27,526 nt of DNA from Eubacterium limosum (GTDB lineage: Bacteria; Bacillota; Clostridia; Eubacteriales; Eubacteriaceae). The translations under genes were made by a program, and so were the position numbers. Location of the stretch: positions 1-27,526 of the forward strand of contig CAUEUD010000017.1 of NCBI GenBank assembly GCA_959020865.1, in the 5' to 3' direction. Each line of letters opens with the position of its first letter. The first letter of the stretch is position 1. Below are positions 15,426-24,108 of this stretch, in pieces. Below the pieces are notes generated by a model, which saw nothing but the letters and a program-made list of their open reading frames with translations, had not been told where the DNA came from and searched no databases.

Positions 15426-16811
15426 CTAGAAGTCCATTTTCTTTTCAATATAGCCGACCACTTCATCAATGGGCAGGCGAATCTGTTCCATGGTATCACG
15501 GTCACGCAGGGTGACGGCATTGTCTTCCTGAGTATCGAAATCTACCGTAATACAAATTGGTGTGCCGATTTCATCCTGACGGCGGTAACGCTTGCCGATG
15601 CTGCCAGCTTCATCATAATCGACCATGAAGTGCTTAGCGAGCTGGGCGTATACTTCCGTTGCTTTTTCGCTGAGCTTTTTAGAAAGCGGGAGGACAGCGG
15701 CTTTATAGGCGGAAAGCGCGGGATGTATCTTCATTACATTTCGTTCTTCGCCGTTTTCAAGGGTTTCCTTTTCCATGGCGTTACACAGGAACGCCAGGAA
15801 CATACGGTCAGCTCCAAGAGAAGGTTCAATGACGTAGGGAAGGTATTTTTCGTTGGTAACCGGATCCTGGTACTGCATATCCTTGCCCGAAACATTCTGA
15901 TGCTGTGTGAGATCAAAGTCAGTACGGTCCGCAATGCCCCAGAGTTCGCCCCAGCCAAAGGGAAACAGGAACTCAACATCGGTGGTCGCGTTGGAGTAGT
16001 GGGACAGTTCCTCTTTTTCGTGATCCCTGAAACGGACATTTTCCTCTTTCATGCCAAGTGAGAACAGCCAGTTGCGGCAGAAGTCCTTCCAGTAAGCAAA
16101 CCATTCGAGATCAGTACCAGGCTCGCAGAAAAATTCAAGCTCCATCTGTTCAAATTCACGTGTTCTGAAAATGAAGTTACCCGGCGTGATTTCGTTACGG
16201 AAGGATTTACCAATCTGTCCAATACCAAAAGGAATTTTTTTACGGGTAGTGCGCTGTACGTTTTTAAAATTGACGAAAATCCCCTGGGCGGTTTCAGGTC
16301 GCAGATAAATTTCGGATGAACTGTCCTCTGTGACACCCTGGAAGGTTTTAAACATCAGGTTAAACTGACGGATATCGGTGAAGTCTTCAGCGCCGCATTC
16401 GGGGCACTTGATGTGGTTTTCGCGGATAAAATCCATCATTTTTTCGTTGGACCAGCCGTCAACAACCGCTTCCTCACCCTTTGCGTGAAAATAGTCTTCG
16501 ATCAGCTTATCGGCGCGAAAACGTGTTTTACAGGACTTGCAGTCCATGAGCGGATCATTAAAGCCGCCGACATGGCCGGAAGCAACCCAGGTTTTCGGAT
16601 TCATCAGAATCGCAGCGTCAAGGCCGACATTATAAGGTGATTCCTGGACGAATTTCTTCCACCAGGCTCTTTTTACATTATTTTTCATTTCGACCCCGAT
16701 CGGGCCGTAGTCCCAGCTGTTGGCGAGACCATCATAAATTTCAGATCCTGGAAAAACGATTCCTCTCATTTTTGCCAGGCTGACAATTTCATTCATCGTG
16801 AATGCAGACAT
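15426..16811 (-). CDS. glyQS: glycyl-tRNA synthetase, single-chain (alpha2) type
   Basis: Charges tRNA-Gly. It has 461 residues, the normal length of the class II homodimeric form. Visible are the opening LAKMRGIVFPGSEIYDGLANSWDYGPIG, a zinc-knuckle insert with Cys91/Cys94 (CKSCKTRF) and Cys136/Cys139 (CPECG), motif 2 FRNEITPGNFIFRTREFEQMELEFF, motif 3 around EPSLGADRMFLAFL, and the anticodon-binding domain. GGAGG lies just upstream of the ATG at 16811. The leader is too short (about 25-35 bases from the likely start site) for a T-box, which many Firmicutes glycyl synthetase genes carry. Confidence 0.97.
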   Translation of the reverse strand: MSAFTMNEIVSLAKMRGIVFPGSEIYDGLANSWDYGPIGVEMKNNVKRAWWKKFVQESPYNVGLDAAILMNPKTWVASGHVGGFNDPLMDCKSCKTRFRADKLIEDYFHAKGEEAVVDGWSNEKMMDFIRENHIKCPECGAEDFTDIRQFNLMFKTFQGVTEDSSSEIYLRPETAQGIFVNFKNVQRTTRKKIPFGIGQIGKSFRNEITPGNFIFRTREFEQMELEFFCEPGTDLEWFAYWKDFCRNWLFSLGMKEENVRFRDHEKEELSHYSNATTDVEFLFPFGWGELWGIADRTDFDLTQHQNVSGKDMQYQDPVTNEKYLPYVIEPSLGADRMFLAFLCNAMEKETLENGEERNVMKIHPALSAYKAAVLPLSKKLSEKATEVYAQLAKHFMVDYDEAGSIGKRYRRQDEIGTPICITVDFDTQEDNAVTLRDRDTMEQIRLPIDEVVGYIEKKMDF

Positions 16812-16843
16812 AGTATCCTCCTACAAATTTCGTTTATCTTACT

Positions 16844-16852
16844 ATTTTACCA
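16844..16852 (-). promoter_or_regulatory. extended -10 of the glyQS promoter
   Basis: On the - strand TGG-TAAAAT is 32 bases upstream of the ATG. The -35 region is weak, as is common with extended -10 promoters. Confidence 0.5.
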
Positions 16853-16928
16853 CAGTTTCTATCAAAAAACAGTGCCTAAAAATAATTTATAAAAAAGTAA
16901 ATTTGTTGTTAAAAAACAGAGCGATTAG

Positions 16929-16937
16929 TGTTAAAAT
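16929..16937 (+). promoter_or_regulatory. extended -10 of the Na+/phosphate symporter operon
   Basis: TGT-TAAAAT, 61 bases before the start. TTAAAA (16909-16914) at 17 bases is a possible poor -35. Confidence 0.45.
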
Positions 16938-16998
16938 ACCTATAAGTGTGTTTAAGAAAAAGTACAGAAAACGAGATTATGCTTATGTGGAGGAAAGT

Positions 16999-18714
16999 AT
17001 GACATTATCGATGTTTATTGGTCTTTTTGGGGGCCTGGGGATGTTCATCTATGGGATGCATCTGATGAGTGAGGGCTTAAAGATTGTTGCCGGTAATAAG
17101 ATGAAGCATCTTTTGGAGATTTTGACAAACAATCGCTTTAAAGCTGTGCTGTGTGGGATCATTGTCACCATTATGGTTCAGAGCTCTAGCACCACGACGG
17201 TTATGGTGGTTGGTTTTGTTAATGCGTCACTGATGACGCTTACCCAGGCGGCTGGGATTATTCTGGGGGCCAATATCGGAACTACCGTAATGGCACAGCT
17301 CATTGCCTTTAACGTTACAGCGGTTGCACCCTTTTTTATCGGTGTGGGTACCTTTATGGCTCTTTTTGCCAAAAAGAAAAGCGCGCGGGATCTGGGGAGT
17401 ATTCTGCTGGGCTTTGGGATTTTGTTCTTCGGCGTCAATCTGATGTCTTCAACCATGGAGCCATTAAATGACAGCCCAGAGTTTATACATCTGCTCACGA
17501 CCTATGGCAAGAACCCGATTTTTGGTCTGTTGCTGGGCACAATCATTACTGGCATTATGCAGAGCTCCGGCGCGACACTTGGTCTGCTTCAGGCTCTGGC
17601 TATTTCTGGCGTCTTCGCTGGTGTTGGCGGAACAGACGCGATCCAGATCTGTATTCCAATTATGATCGGTACAAACATCGGGACCTGTGTAACCGCTCTT
17701 TTATCCAGCATCGGAACATCCACCGCGGCCAGAAACGCGGCCTTCATCCATCTTTTTGTGAATATTTTTGGCGCGGTCTGGGTAATGATAGTACTGGGTA
17801 TTATTGATGCGGTTGCGGTTGTCAATCCGATTTATGAGTTGATTGTCAATATTTCAGGAACGACGATCACAGAGACTGGCCAAGTACTGCCCAATGTCGC
17901 GCGCCAGATCGCTATGTCACATACCTTCTTTAATGTGGCCAACACCATCGTGTTGCTGCCGATTATCGACCGTTTTGTAACCCTGCTTGAAAAAATGTTT
18001 CCCACAGCCGAAGAGGAAAAGGGGTTGCAGCTGGACGAACGTCTTCTCAACAACCCGTCGGTTGCCCTTGGCCAGGTTGGTAAGGAGGTCATCCGTCTGA
18101 GTGAAATGGCAAAGAAAAACTTTAAAACTGCCTGTGACGCAGTCATGACAGGTGATGAAAAACTGATTGAAAAGATTATTGAGCGTGAAGAACGCATCGA
18201 TGAATTTGAGCATGGTATTATGGACTTTACGGTCAGGCTCTCAAACATGAATGTATCGGAACAGGAAAATGACCGTCTGGCCTTCTATCTGAAGGGAAGC
18301 CATGACCTGGAACGTATCGGTGATCACGCTGAAAATATCAGCGAGCTGGCTGAAATGAAAAACCGTGAAAAAATTGCGCTGAGTGATGTTGCGACAACAG
18401 ATCTGGAAAACCTTATTGAGTTTACAAACAGAACATTGAACGATGTGAGCCAGATGATTGAGACAGAGGACAGAAGCCTCTGCGAACGTGTCTTAAACGA
18501 AGAAGACCAGATTGACGCGTTGACCGATAAGCTCAAAAATGAACATATCCGCCGTCTGAATAAAGGACAGTGCAACGCCTACGCGGGTGTCGTATATCTT
18601 GATCTGCTGGCGAACATTGAGCGTGTCGGCGACCATGCGTCCAATATTGCCAATGACATATTGGAGCTTAAGGAGCAGCGCAGCGTCAACAAAATTGAGG
18701 AGGTAATTTACTAA
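16999..18714 (+). CDS. Na+/phosphate cotransporter with C-terminal PhoU-like domain (NptA/YjbB type)
   Basis: Membrane symporter for inorganic phosphate. The start is the ATG at 16999, 5 bases after GGAGG; the frame is open 67 codons further upstream but that region is AT-rich and holds the promoter. The 571 residues begin with an inverted-repeat transporter domain carrying the two family signatures MVQSSSTTTVMVVGFVN and GIMQSSGATLGLLQAL. A cytoplasmic helical PhoU-like domain (about 345-560) with paired ExxE-type helices follows, which is the usual architecture. The stop shares one base with the trxB start, so the genes form an operon. Confidence 0.95.
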   Translation: MTLSMFIGLFGGLGMFIYGMHLMSEGLKIVAGNKMKHLLEILTNNRFKAVLCGIIVTIMVQSSSTTTVMVVGFVNASLMTLTQAAGIILGANIGTTVMAQLIAFNVTAVAPFFIGVGTFMALFAKKKSARDLGSILLGFGILFFGVNLMSSTMEPLNDSPEFIHLLTTYGKNPIFGLLLGTIITGIMQSSGATLGLLQALAISGVFAGVGGTDAIQICIPIMIGTNIGTCVTALLSSIGTSTAARNAAFIHLFVNIFGAVWVMIVLGIIDAVAVVNPIYELIVNISGTTITETGQVLPNVARQIAMSHTFFNVANTIVLLPIIDRFVTLLEKMFPTAEEEKGLQLDERLLNNPSVALGQVGKEVIRLSEMAKKNFKTACDAVMTGDEKLIEKIIEREERIDEFEHGIMDFTVRLSNMNVSEQENDRLAFYLKGSHDLERIGDHAENISELAEMKNREKIALSDVATTDLENLIEFTNRTLNDVSQMIETEDRSLCERVLNEEDQIDALTDKLKNEHIRRLNKGQCNAYAGVVYLDLLANIERVGDHASNIANDILELKEQRSVNKIEEVIY

Positions 18715-19646
18715 TGCATTATGATATTATCATTATCGGGAGTGGCCCTGCCGGGCTGACAGCGGGTTTATATGCCGCCAGAGGGCAGATGCGCACACTC
18801 ATTCTTGAAAAGGGCGGCCTTGGCGGCCAGATCGCTACCAGCTGGGAGGTCGAAAATTATCCTGGAGCGCCGGCAGATACCACTGGCCCTTCTCTTACTG
18901 AGAGAATGAGGGAACAGTGTGTGGATTTTGGCGTTGAATTTCAAACGGAAGAGTTTAAATATTTTGAAAAAACAGGACAGACCTTCGAAGTAACCACCAG
19001 CAGTACTGTATATCAGACAAAGGCGATTATCGTTGCAACGGGCGCCCAGCCAAAACTGCTTGGCTGCCCGGGAGAGCTTGAATTTCGTGGGCTGGGTGTC
19101 TCCTACTGCGCTACCTGCGACGCCAATTTTTTTAGAAACCTGGAAATCGCTGTTGTCGGTGGCGGTGACACCGCCATTGAGGAAGCCATTTATCTGACCA
19201 AATTTGCGTCTAAGGTAACGGTTATCCACCGCAGAGACAAGTTGCGTGCCGCTAAGGTTCTTCAGGAGCGCGCCATGGAAAATGAAAAAATCCGCTTTGT
19301 ATGGGACAGCGTGGTTGAGGAGATTAAAGGCGATGGGCTGGTCCAGAGCATTGTGGTTAAAAATGTTAAGGATGGCGCGCTGACAGAGATCCCGGTTCAG
19401 GGGGTGTTTGTCTATGTCGGCCAGATCCCGCACACCCAATACTTTGTCGGCACTTTAGAAAAGGATGCCCGCGACTACCTGATCACCAATGAAGATATGT
19501 GCACCAACATTCCAGGAGTCTTTGCGGCTGGCGATGTGCGCCGTAAATCTCTGCGGCAGGTGGTGACAGCAGCAGGAGACGGAGCGATTGCGGCTGTCAG
19601 CGCCATCAAATACATTGAGGACTACTCGGAAGTGGCAGAATCATGA
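18714..19646 (+). CDS. trxB: thioredoxin reductase
   Basis: NAD(P)H-dependent flavoenzyme that reduces thioredoxin. It has 310 residues, with FAD motif GSGPAGLTAGLYAARG (9-24), the redox disulfide CATC (Cys132, Cys135), the nucleotide motif GGGDTAIEEA, HRRDKLRA (typical of NADPH preference) and the final FAD motif GVFAAGDVRRKSLRQVVTAAGDG. A GGAGG site lies inside the end of the symporter gene. It overlaps the symporter by 1 base and the lipoprotein gene by 4. No thioredoxin gene is adjacent. Confidence 0.96.
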   Translation: MHYDIIIIGSGPAGLTAGLYAARGQMRTLILEKGGLGGQIATSWEVENYPGAPADTTGPSLTERMREQCVDFGVEFQTEEFKYFEKTGQTFEVTTSSTVYQTKAIIVATGAQPKLLGCPGELEFRGLGVSYCATCDANFFRNLEIAVVGGGDTAIEEAIYLTKFASKVTVIHRRDKLRAAKVLQERAMENEKIRFVWDSVVEEIKGDGLVQSIVVKNVKDGALTEIPVQGVFVYVGQIPHTQYFVGTLEKDARDYLITNEDMCTNIPGVFAAGDVRRKSLRQVVTAAGDGAIAAVSAIKYIEDYSEVAES

Positions 19647-20689
19647 AACGGCTGGCAGCGGTTATCCTCATACTGCTGACCGCCCTCAGCTTTGGGGGAT
19701 GTCAGACAAAGGGCAGTGGAAAGGCGTATGAGGAACCCGTTATCATGTTCGCGGCCGGTGTCGGAGGCGTCGAGGATGGTTCTTTTAACAGCAGTATCAT
19801 CAACGGCCTGCGAAAGGGCGCTCGTGAGCTGAAGTATGACCTGAAAATTCTTCAGAGTGAGACGGATGATCAATATGATGAGAATCTTAAGGCCGCGATT
19901 CAGGCAAAACCGGCGATGATTATCAGTGTGACAGGCCACAGTGATCAGCTGCTGGCAGCGGCGGCCCAAAATCCAGATATCCATTTTGTGTTGATTGACG
20001 GAACCACCCCAAAAAACGCGGAAGTTGATTTGCCGGCAAATTTTGTGTCGATGAATTTTGACAATGCCCAAGGCGCTTTTCTGATGGGCGTTCTGGCGGC
20101 ATCGTCCAATAGCACTTCTGGGGTTCAGGGCTTTATTGGCGGTATGGATATTCCTGTGGTAAAGAGCGCGGAGATTGGCTACCGCGCCGGCATTAAAGCC
20201 GTTTCTCCCGAAAATATTGTGGTGAGCAGCAATATCGGCAGCTTTAATGATGCCGAAAAGGCGGGTCAGACGGCCGGAGAACAGCACAATCAGGGTGCCG
20301 GTGTTATTTTCGGCTTTGCGGGCGGCTCGAATATTGGCGTCATAGAGAACGCTGCGTCTGGCGGTTACTGGTTTATCGGCGTTGATCAGGACCAGGCTGT
20401 TGTCTATCCGCAGTTTGCGCCGACGATCCTGTGCTCAATGGTCAAAAATGTCGACAACGCAGCCTACGACGCTGTAAAAATGCAGATGGACGGCAGTTTT
20501 AAAGGCGGCATTTACGAGTATGGTGTGGGAAACGGGGGCATTACCCTTGGCAGCGCCGGCGGCAATATTACACCGGAGCTCCAGTCCATATATGATACAT
20601 GGCAGAAGGCGATTTCTGACGGAAGCATCAGGGTACCTGAAACCCAGGCTGAGTTGGACGCCTTCAATGTCCGTACCGAAGAAGAATAG
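19643..20689 (+). CDS. BMP-family substrate-binding lipoprotein (PnrA-like)
   Basis: A 348-residue lipoprotein: signal peptide with lipobox FGGC (Cys20), then a periplasmic-binding fold of the BMP/PnrA family, which usually binds purine nucleosides for an ABC importer. Family features are VGGVEDGSFNSSIINGLRKGA, FVLIDG, SMNFDNAQGAFLMGVLAA, GFIGGMDIPVVKSAEIGYRAGIKA, GVIFGFAGGSNIGVIENA and WFIGVDQDQ. No ATPase or permease gene is next to it, so it is an orphan here. The ATG overlaps the trxB stop (ATGA). Binding of nucleosides is inferred from the family and from the 5'-nucleotidase gene behind it. Confidence 0.9.
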   Translation: MKRLAAVILILLTALSFGGCQTKGSGKAYEEPVIMFAAGVGGVEDGSFNSSIINGLRKGARELKYDLKILQSETDDQYDENLKAAIQAKPAMIISVTGHSDQLLAAAAQNPDIHFVLIDGTTPKNAEVDLPANFVSMNFDNAQGAFLMGVLAASSNSTSGVQGFIGGMDIPVVKSAEIGYRAGIKAVSPENIVVSSNIGSFNDAEKAGQTAGEQHNQGAGVIFGFAGGSNIGVIENAASGGYWFIGVDQDQAVVYPQFAPTILCSMVKNVDNAAYDAVKMQMDGSFKGGIYEYGVGNGGITLGSAGGNITPELQSIYDTWQKAISDGSIRVPETQAELDAFNVRTEEE

Positions 20690-20695
20690 TACTGG

Positions 20696-20730
20696 AAGAT
20701 GATGCGGCAGAACGCCGTATCATCTTTTTT
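20696..20730 (+). terminator. intrinsic terminator after the BMP lipoprotein gene
   Basis: AAGATGATGCGGC, loop AGAAC, GCCGTATCATC and T6. It shares the inner arms GATGCGGC/GCCGTATC with the terminators at 8482 and 15385 but has a different loop. Confidence 0.9.
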
Positions 20731-20733
20731 AAA

Positions 20734-20762
20734 TTTATTTTAATGGGAAAACATGGTATAAT
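20734..20762 (+). promoter_or_regulatory. promoter of the 5'-nucleotidase gene
   Basis: TTTATT (20734-20739), 17 bases, TATAAT (20757-20762) with TGG before it (extended -10). It follows the terminator by a few bases, so the nucleotidase is a separate unit. Confidence 0.65.
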
Positions 20763-20808
20763 ATTTTAATAGATTAGAATAAAGCACCCGGATGATGAGG
20801 AGATTATA

Positions 20809-22716
20809 ATGTATAAAAAAATATTAGCCATTACTTTGGCGGCACTACTGTTTCTGGCTGGCGTCAGCCCCGCCTTTGCCCAGGATGGTAACGATAATCC
20901 ACCGGATGGAACCATTGCGCTGACCATTGTGCACACCAACGATACGCATGGACAATATAAAAACAGCGCCAGTACGGTTGGCTTTGAAAAGGTCAAGGCC
21001 ATTGCCGATAAGGAAAATGCAGACTTGATACTGGATGCGGGGGATGCATTCCACGGACTGCCTTTTGCAACGATTGAACAGGGGAAAAGCACTGCGGAGC
21101 TGCTCCGTGCAGTTGGATATGATGCGGTATGTCCTGGGAATCATGATTTTAATTACGGCGCAGCAGCGTTGAAGGCGCTGGGAACGGAAGAACCAGCTGT
21201 TAAAACGGAGGATTCAGAGGGCAGGGCCGATAAGGCCCAAAAGAATTTTAAGCTGCTTAACGCCAATGTCGTTAATGCCTCCGATGGTCAGAATTATTTT
21301 CAGCCTTATATGACAAAAACCGTAACGCGTGGTGATGAGGTCTCAGTAAAGATTGGTGTTTTCGGACTGATCAGCCCGGATATTTACAGCTCAACTGCGC
21401 CGGAAAATGTAAAGGATGTCCGATTTGACGATGCTGTGGAAGCGGCGAAAAAGACAGTTAGTAAACTGAAAAACGATGAAAAATGTGATGTTATTATCGC
21501 ACTTACCCATATTGGAATGACTGAAAAGGAAGGGATGCTGAGCAGCCGGGACATTGCGAAGGCAGTGCCGGAAATCAATGTCATCATTGACGGTCATACG
21601 CATGCGCAGTATGACGAAGTGGTGGGAAACACACTGATTGCCCAGACCGGCTCCTATTTCAGCAACGCCGGTATTGTGAAAATTTTTTACGAGCCTGATA
21701 GCAGGAAAATCGTCAATACAGTCGGCCGCATTATTTCGCCGACGGATGCTGAGGTGTATGAATCAAAGTGGGAAGTTTTAAAAACCATTGAAGACATTGA
21801 AGCGCGGCAGAAGCCTGTTTTAAACCAGGTTGTTGGGAAAACCGACGTACCGTTGGAGGGCAGCGCGATTAAAACCTATACTGGAGAAACAAACCTGGGG
21901 AGGGTGATTACCTCAGCTTATCTGGAGACGACGAGAGCCGATATCGCCTTTGAGAACTGCGGAGGGATTCGAGCGTCCATTGCAGCAGGGGATATCATCA
22001 AGGGCAGTATTATTGGCGTTTCTCCCTTTGGCAATTATCTGGTGACCAAAAAAATTACCGGGGCCGATCTGAAAAGCATTCTGGAAAAGTCTCTTGAAAT
22101 GGGGGCAAATAACCTAAAGGCTTATCAGGAAGGAAAACACGAGTGGCCTGCAAACGGCGGCGGTTCTTATCTGCAGATTGGCGGCATGAAGGTGACCTAT
22201 GACCCAACCAGGTCTTTGGACAACCGGCTGGTATCAGTGGATATCGGCGGCGCTCCTCTTGATCTTGACAGTACCTATATCGTTGTGACTAACCAGTTTG
22301 TGGCTTCAAACGCCTCCAAATACCCTGAGCTTGCGGTCAAGCCCGAGCTTAACCAATACGGTGCTTCTGAGGAGGCGGTGATGCGCTATATCACAAACCA
22401 TTCCGGCAAGGAGGAATGGGCAGCCTTGATGAATGAAACAAATCTGAAAGTCACAGGAGGCAGCACAGATACCGTAACACAGCTCGGAAATGAAGCGGTT
22501 GAGAATCAGAACCCGATGACTGACCCCTCTGAGGAAGAGGAAAAACAAAGGTCAGGTACCCAGAATATAACCGGAACAGGTGAAAATGCCCCAACTGGAG
22601 TCTTTGACAACAAGGCTGGAGCGGCTATTTTTGCCGCGGCAGCCCTGGCTGTGCTGATACTGGGGGCAGCGGTGTTTAAGCATGAGAGTGACTACCGTCA
22701 ACAGAAAGAAAAATAG
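20809..22716 (+). CDS. secreted, membrane-anchored 5'-nucleotidase (UshA-like)
   Basis: A 635-residue extracellular enzyme that splits nucleotides or nucleotide sugars. It has a signal peptide cleaved near PAFA-Q (24/25). The two-metal phosphatase domain shows HTNDTHG (42-48), DAGDAFHG (76-83), GNHDFNYG (110-117), ALTHIG and DGHTHA. The 5'-nucleotidase C-terminal domain follows (VPLEGSA...ETNLGRVITSAYLE, FENCGGIRASIAAG, VSPFGNYLVTKKITG). An acidic Ser/Thr-rich linker and one membrane helix (about 604-623) end in a charged tail KHESDYRQQKEK. An NAPTG motif 7 residues before the helix resembles a degenerate sortase signal. The enzyme is therefore held at the cell surface. Released nucleosides and phosphate could be taken up with the BMP protein and the phosphate symporter encoded upstream (inference). 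Confidence 0.93.
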   Translation: MYKKILAITLAALLFLAGVSPAFAQDGNDNPPDGTIALTIVHTNDTHGQYKNSASTVGFEKVKAIADKENADLILDAGDAFHGLPFATIEQGKSTAELLRAVGYDAVCPGNHDFNYGAAALKALGTEEPAVKTEDSEGRADKAQKNFKLLNANVVNASDGQNYFQPYMTKTVTRGDEVSVKIGVFGLISPDIYSSTAPENVKDVRFDDAVEAAKKTVSKLKNDEKCDVIIALTHIGMTEKEGMLSSRDIAKAVPEINVIIDGHTHAQYDEVVGNTLIAQTGSYFSNAGIVKIFYEPDSRKIVNTVGRIISPTDAEVYESKWEVLKTIEDIEARQKPVLNQVVGKTDVPLEGSAIKTYTGETNLGRVITSAYLETTRADIAFENCGGIRASIAAGDIIKGSIIGVSPFGNYLVTKKITGADLKSILEKSLEMGANNLKAYQEGKHEWPANGGGSYLQIGGMKVTYDPTRSLDNRLVSVDIGGAPLDLDSTYIVVTNQFVASNASKYPELAVKPELNQYGASEEAVMRYITNHSGKEEWAALMNETNLKVTGGSTDTVTQLGNEAVENQNPMTDPSEEEEKQRSGTQNITGTGENAPTGVFDNKAGAAIFAAAALAVLILGAAVFKHESDYRQQKEK

Positions 22717-22723
22717 AACAGTG

Positions 22724-22761
22724 ACCTGTTTTACAGGTTATACGCTTATTTACCTGTAAAA
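22724..22761 (+). other. overlapping inverted repeats downstream of the nucleotidase gene
   Basis: ACCTGT (22724), ACAGGT (22733) and ACCTGT (22752) give two mutually exclusive hairpins. The larger pairs TTTTACAGGT (22729-22738) with ACCTGTAAAA (22752-22761). No proper T-run follows, so a terminator call is unsafe. They begin 8 bases after the nucleotidase stop. The remaining bases to gldA hold only its promoter and leader. Confidence 0.6.
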
Positions 22762-22805
22762 ATTAGAGAATAAATAGTAAAAAAAGGTTATTTAGAGAAA
22801 TGGCA

Positions 22806-22834
22806 TGGAAGTATTAAGAAAAATCTTTTATAAT
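22806..22834 (+). promoter_or_regulatory. probable promoter of gldA
   Basis: TATAAT at 22829-22834 with a poor -35 (TGGAAG, 22806-22811) at 17 bases. The leader would be about 64 bases and ends in a GAGGAGG ribosome site. Confidence 0.45.
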
Positions 22835-22904
22835 ATTAAGTAAAGAATGGCTGGTGTTAATAAGACAGCACGTTCTCTAACTTTACAAACATGAGGAGGT
22901 AATT

Positions 22905-23999
22905 ATGGCTCAGATTTTAATTTCACCAAGCAAATATGTTCAGGGGTCCGGCGAATTATACCGTTTAGGAGAGTATGTTTCCGCATTGGGGAAAAAGGCA
23001 CTCTGTCTGATTACAGACAGCGGCCTGAAACGAAATCAGGCTGTGCTCGACAAAAGCTTTGAAGGAAGCGGCGTATCCGTTGATTATGAAGCTTTTAACC
23101 GGGAATGCTGTAAGAAAGAAATCGACCGGATCGGCGCGATCTGTAAGGAAAAAGGGATTGATGTTGTGATTGGTGTAGGGGGCGGAAAGACCTTTGATAC
23201 CATCAAAGCTGTAGGCTATTATCACGACCTGCCGGTTGTGATTGTCCCAACCATTGCCTCCACCGATGCGCCGTGCAGTGCCTTATCGGTTGTTTACACC
23301 GAAGACGGCGTGTTTGAGAGCTATCTGTTCTTAAAACAGAATCCAAACCTAGTGCTTGTCGACACCGACATCATTGCGAAATCACCGTCACGTCTGGTCG
23401 TTGCCGGAATGGGCGACGCGCTGGCCACCTACTTTGAAGCGCGCGCCTGTGAAGCTAGCAACGCCACAACTTGCGCGGCTGGCACCACGACAATGGCGGC
23501 ACAGAATCTGGCTGAGCTTTGTTATGACACGTTGATTGAGGAAGGTTTTATGGCCAAGCTGGCAGCAGATAACAACTGCTGTACCAAGTCTCTCGAAAAA
23601 ATTATCGAAGCTAATACACTGCTCAGTGGTATTGGGTTTGAAAGCGGTGGTCTGGCCGGCGCTCACGCGATCCACAACGGCTTTACTGTTTTACCGGAAT
23701 GCCACCATATGTATCATGGCGAAAAAGTAGCTTTTGGTACGCTGGTTCAGCTTGTTCTGGAAGACGCGCCAGTAGAAGAAATTGAGGAAGTATTGGAATT
23801 CTGTCTATCAGTAGGACTGCCGGTAACGCTCAAGGAACTCGGCGTTGAAGAAGTCACGGAAGAAAAGATTCGTGCAGTGGCTGAAGCGTCCACCGTCCCG
23901 GACGAATCCATTCACAATATGCCATTTGAAGTAACTGCGGATTCTGTTTACGCGGCGATTATGGTAGCGGACAGCCTAGGTAAGGAATACTTAGGATAA
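22905..23999 (+). CDS. gldA: glycerol dehydrogenase
   Basis: NAD-dependent, metal-containing enzyme that oxidises glycerol to dihydroxyacetone. Its 364 residues have the family-III iron/zinc alcohol dehydrogenase fold. NAD is bound by GVGGGKTFDTIKAV (90-103) and PTIASTDAPCSALSVVY (115-131). By position the metal ligands are Asp171 (GMGDALATYFEA), His254 (GLAGAHAIHNG) and His271 (MYHGEKVAFG), matching the known Asp-His-His set. Strong GAGGAGG precedes the ATG. It is a single-gene unit closed by an intrinsic terminator. Together with the aldolase it points to C3 carbon metabolism. Confidence 0.96.
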   Translation: MAQILISPSKYVQGSGELYRLGEYVSALGKKALCLITDSGLKRNQAVLDKSFEGSGVSVDYEAFNRECCKKEIDRIGAICKEKGIDVVIGVGGGKTFDTIKAVGYYHDLPVVIVPTIASTDAPCSALSVVYTEDGVFESYLFLKQNPNLVLVDTDIIAKSPSRLVVAGMGDALATYFEARACEASNATTCAAGTTTMAAQNLAELCYDTLIEEGFMAKLAADNNCCTKSLEKIIEANTLLSGIGFESGGLAGAHAIHNGFTVLPECHHMYHGEKVAFGTLVQLVLEDAPVEEIEEVLEFCLSVGLPVTLKELGVEEVTEEKIRAVAEASTVPDESIHNMPFEVTADSVYAAIMVADSLGKEYLG

Positions 24000-24012
24000 A
24001 AACAGGAATGAC

Positions 24013-24045
24013 AAAAAAGCTCCAGTGTAATGCTGGAGCTTTTTT
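24013..24045 (+). terminator. intrinsic terminator of gldA
   Basis: AAAAAAGCTCCAG (24013-24025), a 7-base loop, CTGGAGCTTTTTT (24033-24045): a perfect stem with a T-run. Confidence 0.93.
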
Positions 24046-24070
24046 GACCCATAGGGATTAAAAACAACAC

Positions 24071-24099
24071 TTGATATTTAATGAGAAAAGGTATACACT
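24071..24099 (+). promoter_or_regulatory. probable promoter of the aldolase gene
   Basis: TTGATA (24071-24076) with TACACT (24094-24099) at 17 bases, or TATACA (24092-24097) at 15. Either puts the start of the message within a few bases of the palindrome at 24109. Confidence 0.5.
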
Positions 24100-24108
24100 A
24101 AGGGAAGT

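Noticed and set aside
15396..16061. 221-codon open frame on the + strand inside glyQS
   Set aside because: It mirrors the conserved synthetase on the other strand, begins inside a terminator hairpin and has no family features.
16812..16998. T-box riboswitch ahead of glyQS
   Set aside because: Only about 25-35 bases separate the likely transcript start from the ATG, and no T-box sequence or antiterminator is visible.
16798..16998. Longer Na+/phosphate symporter starting at 16798
   Set aside because: The extra 67 codons are AT-rich, lack conservation and contain the promoter; GGAGG at 16989-16993 supports 16999.
18768..19439. 223-codon open frame on the - strand inside trxB
   Set aside because: It is a shadow of a strongly conserved gene, with no ribosome site or domain.
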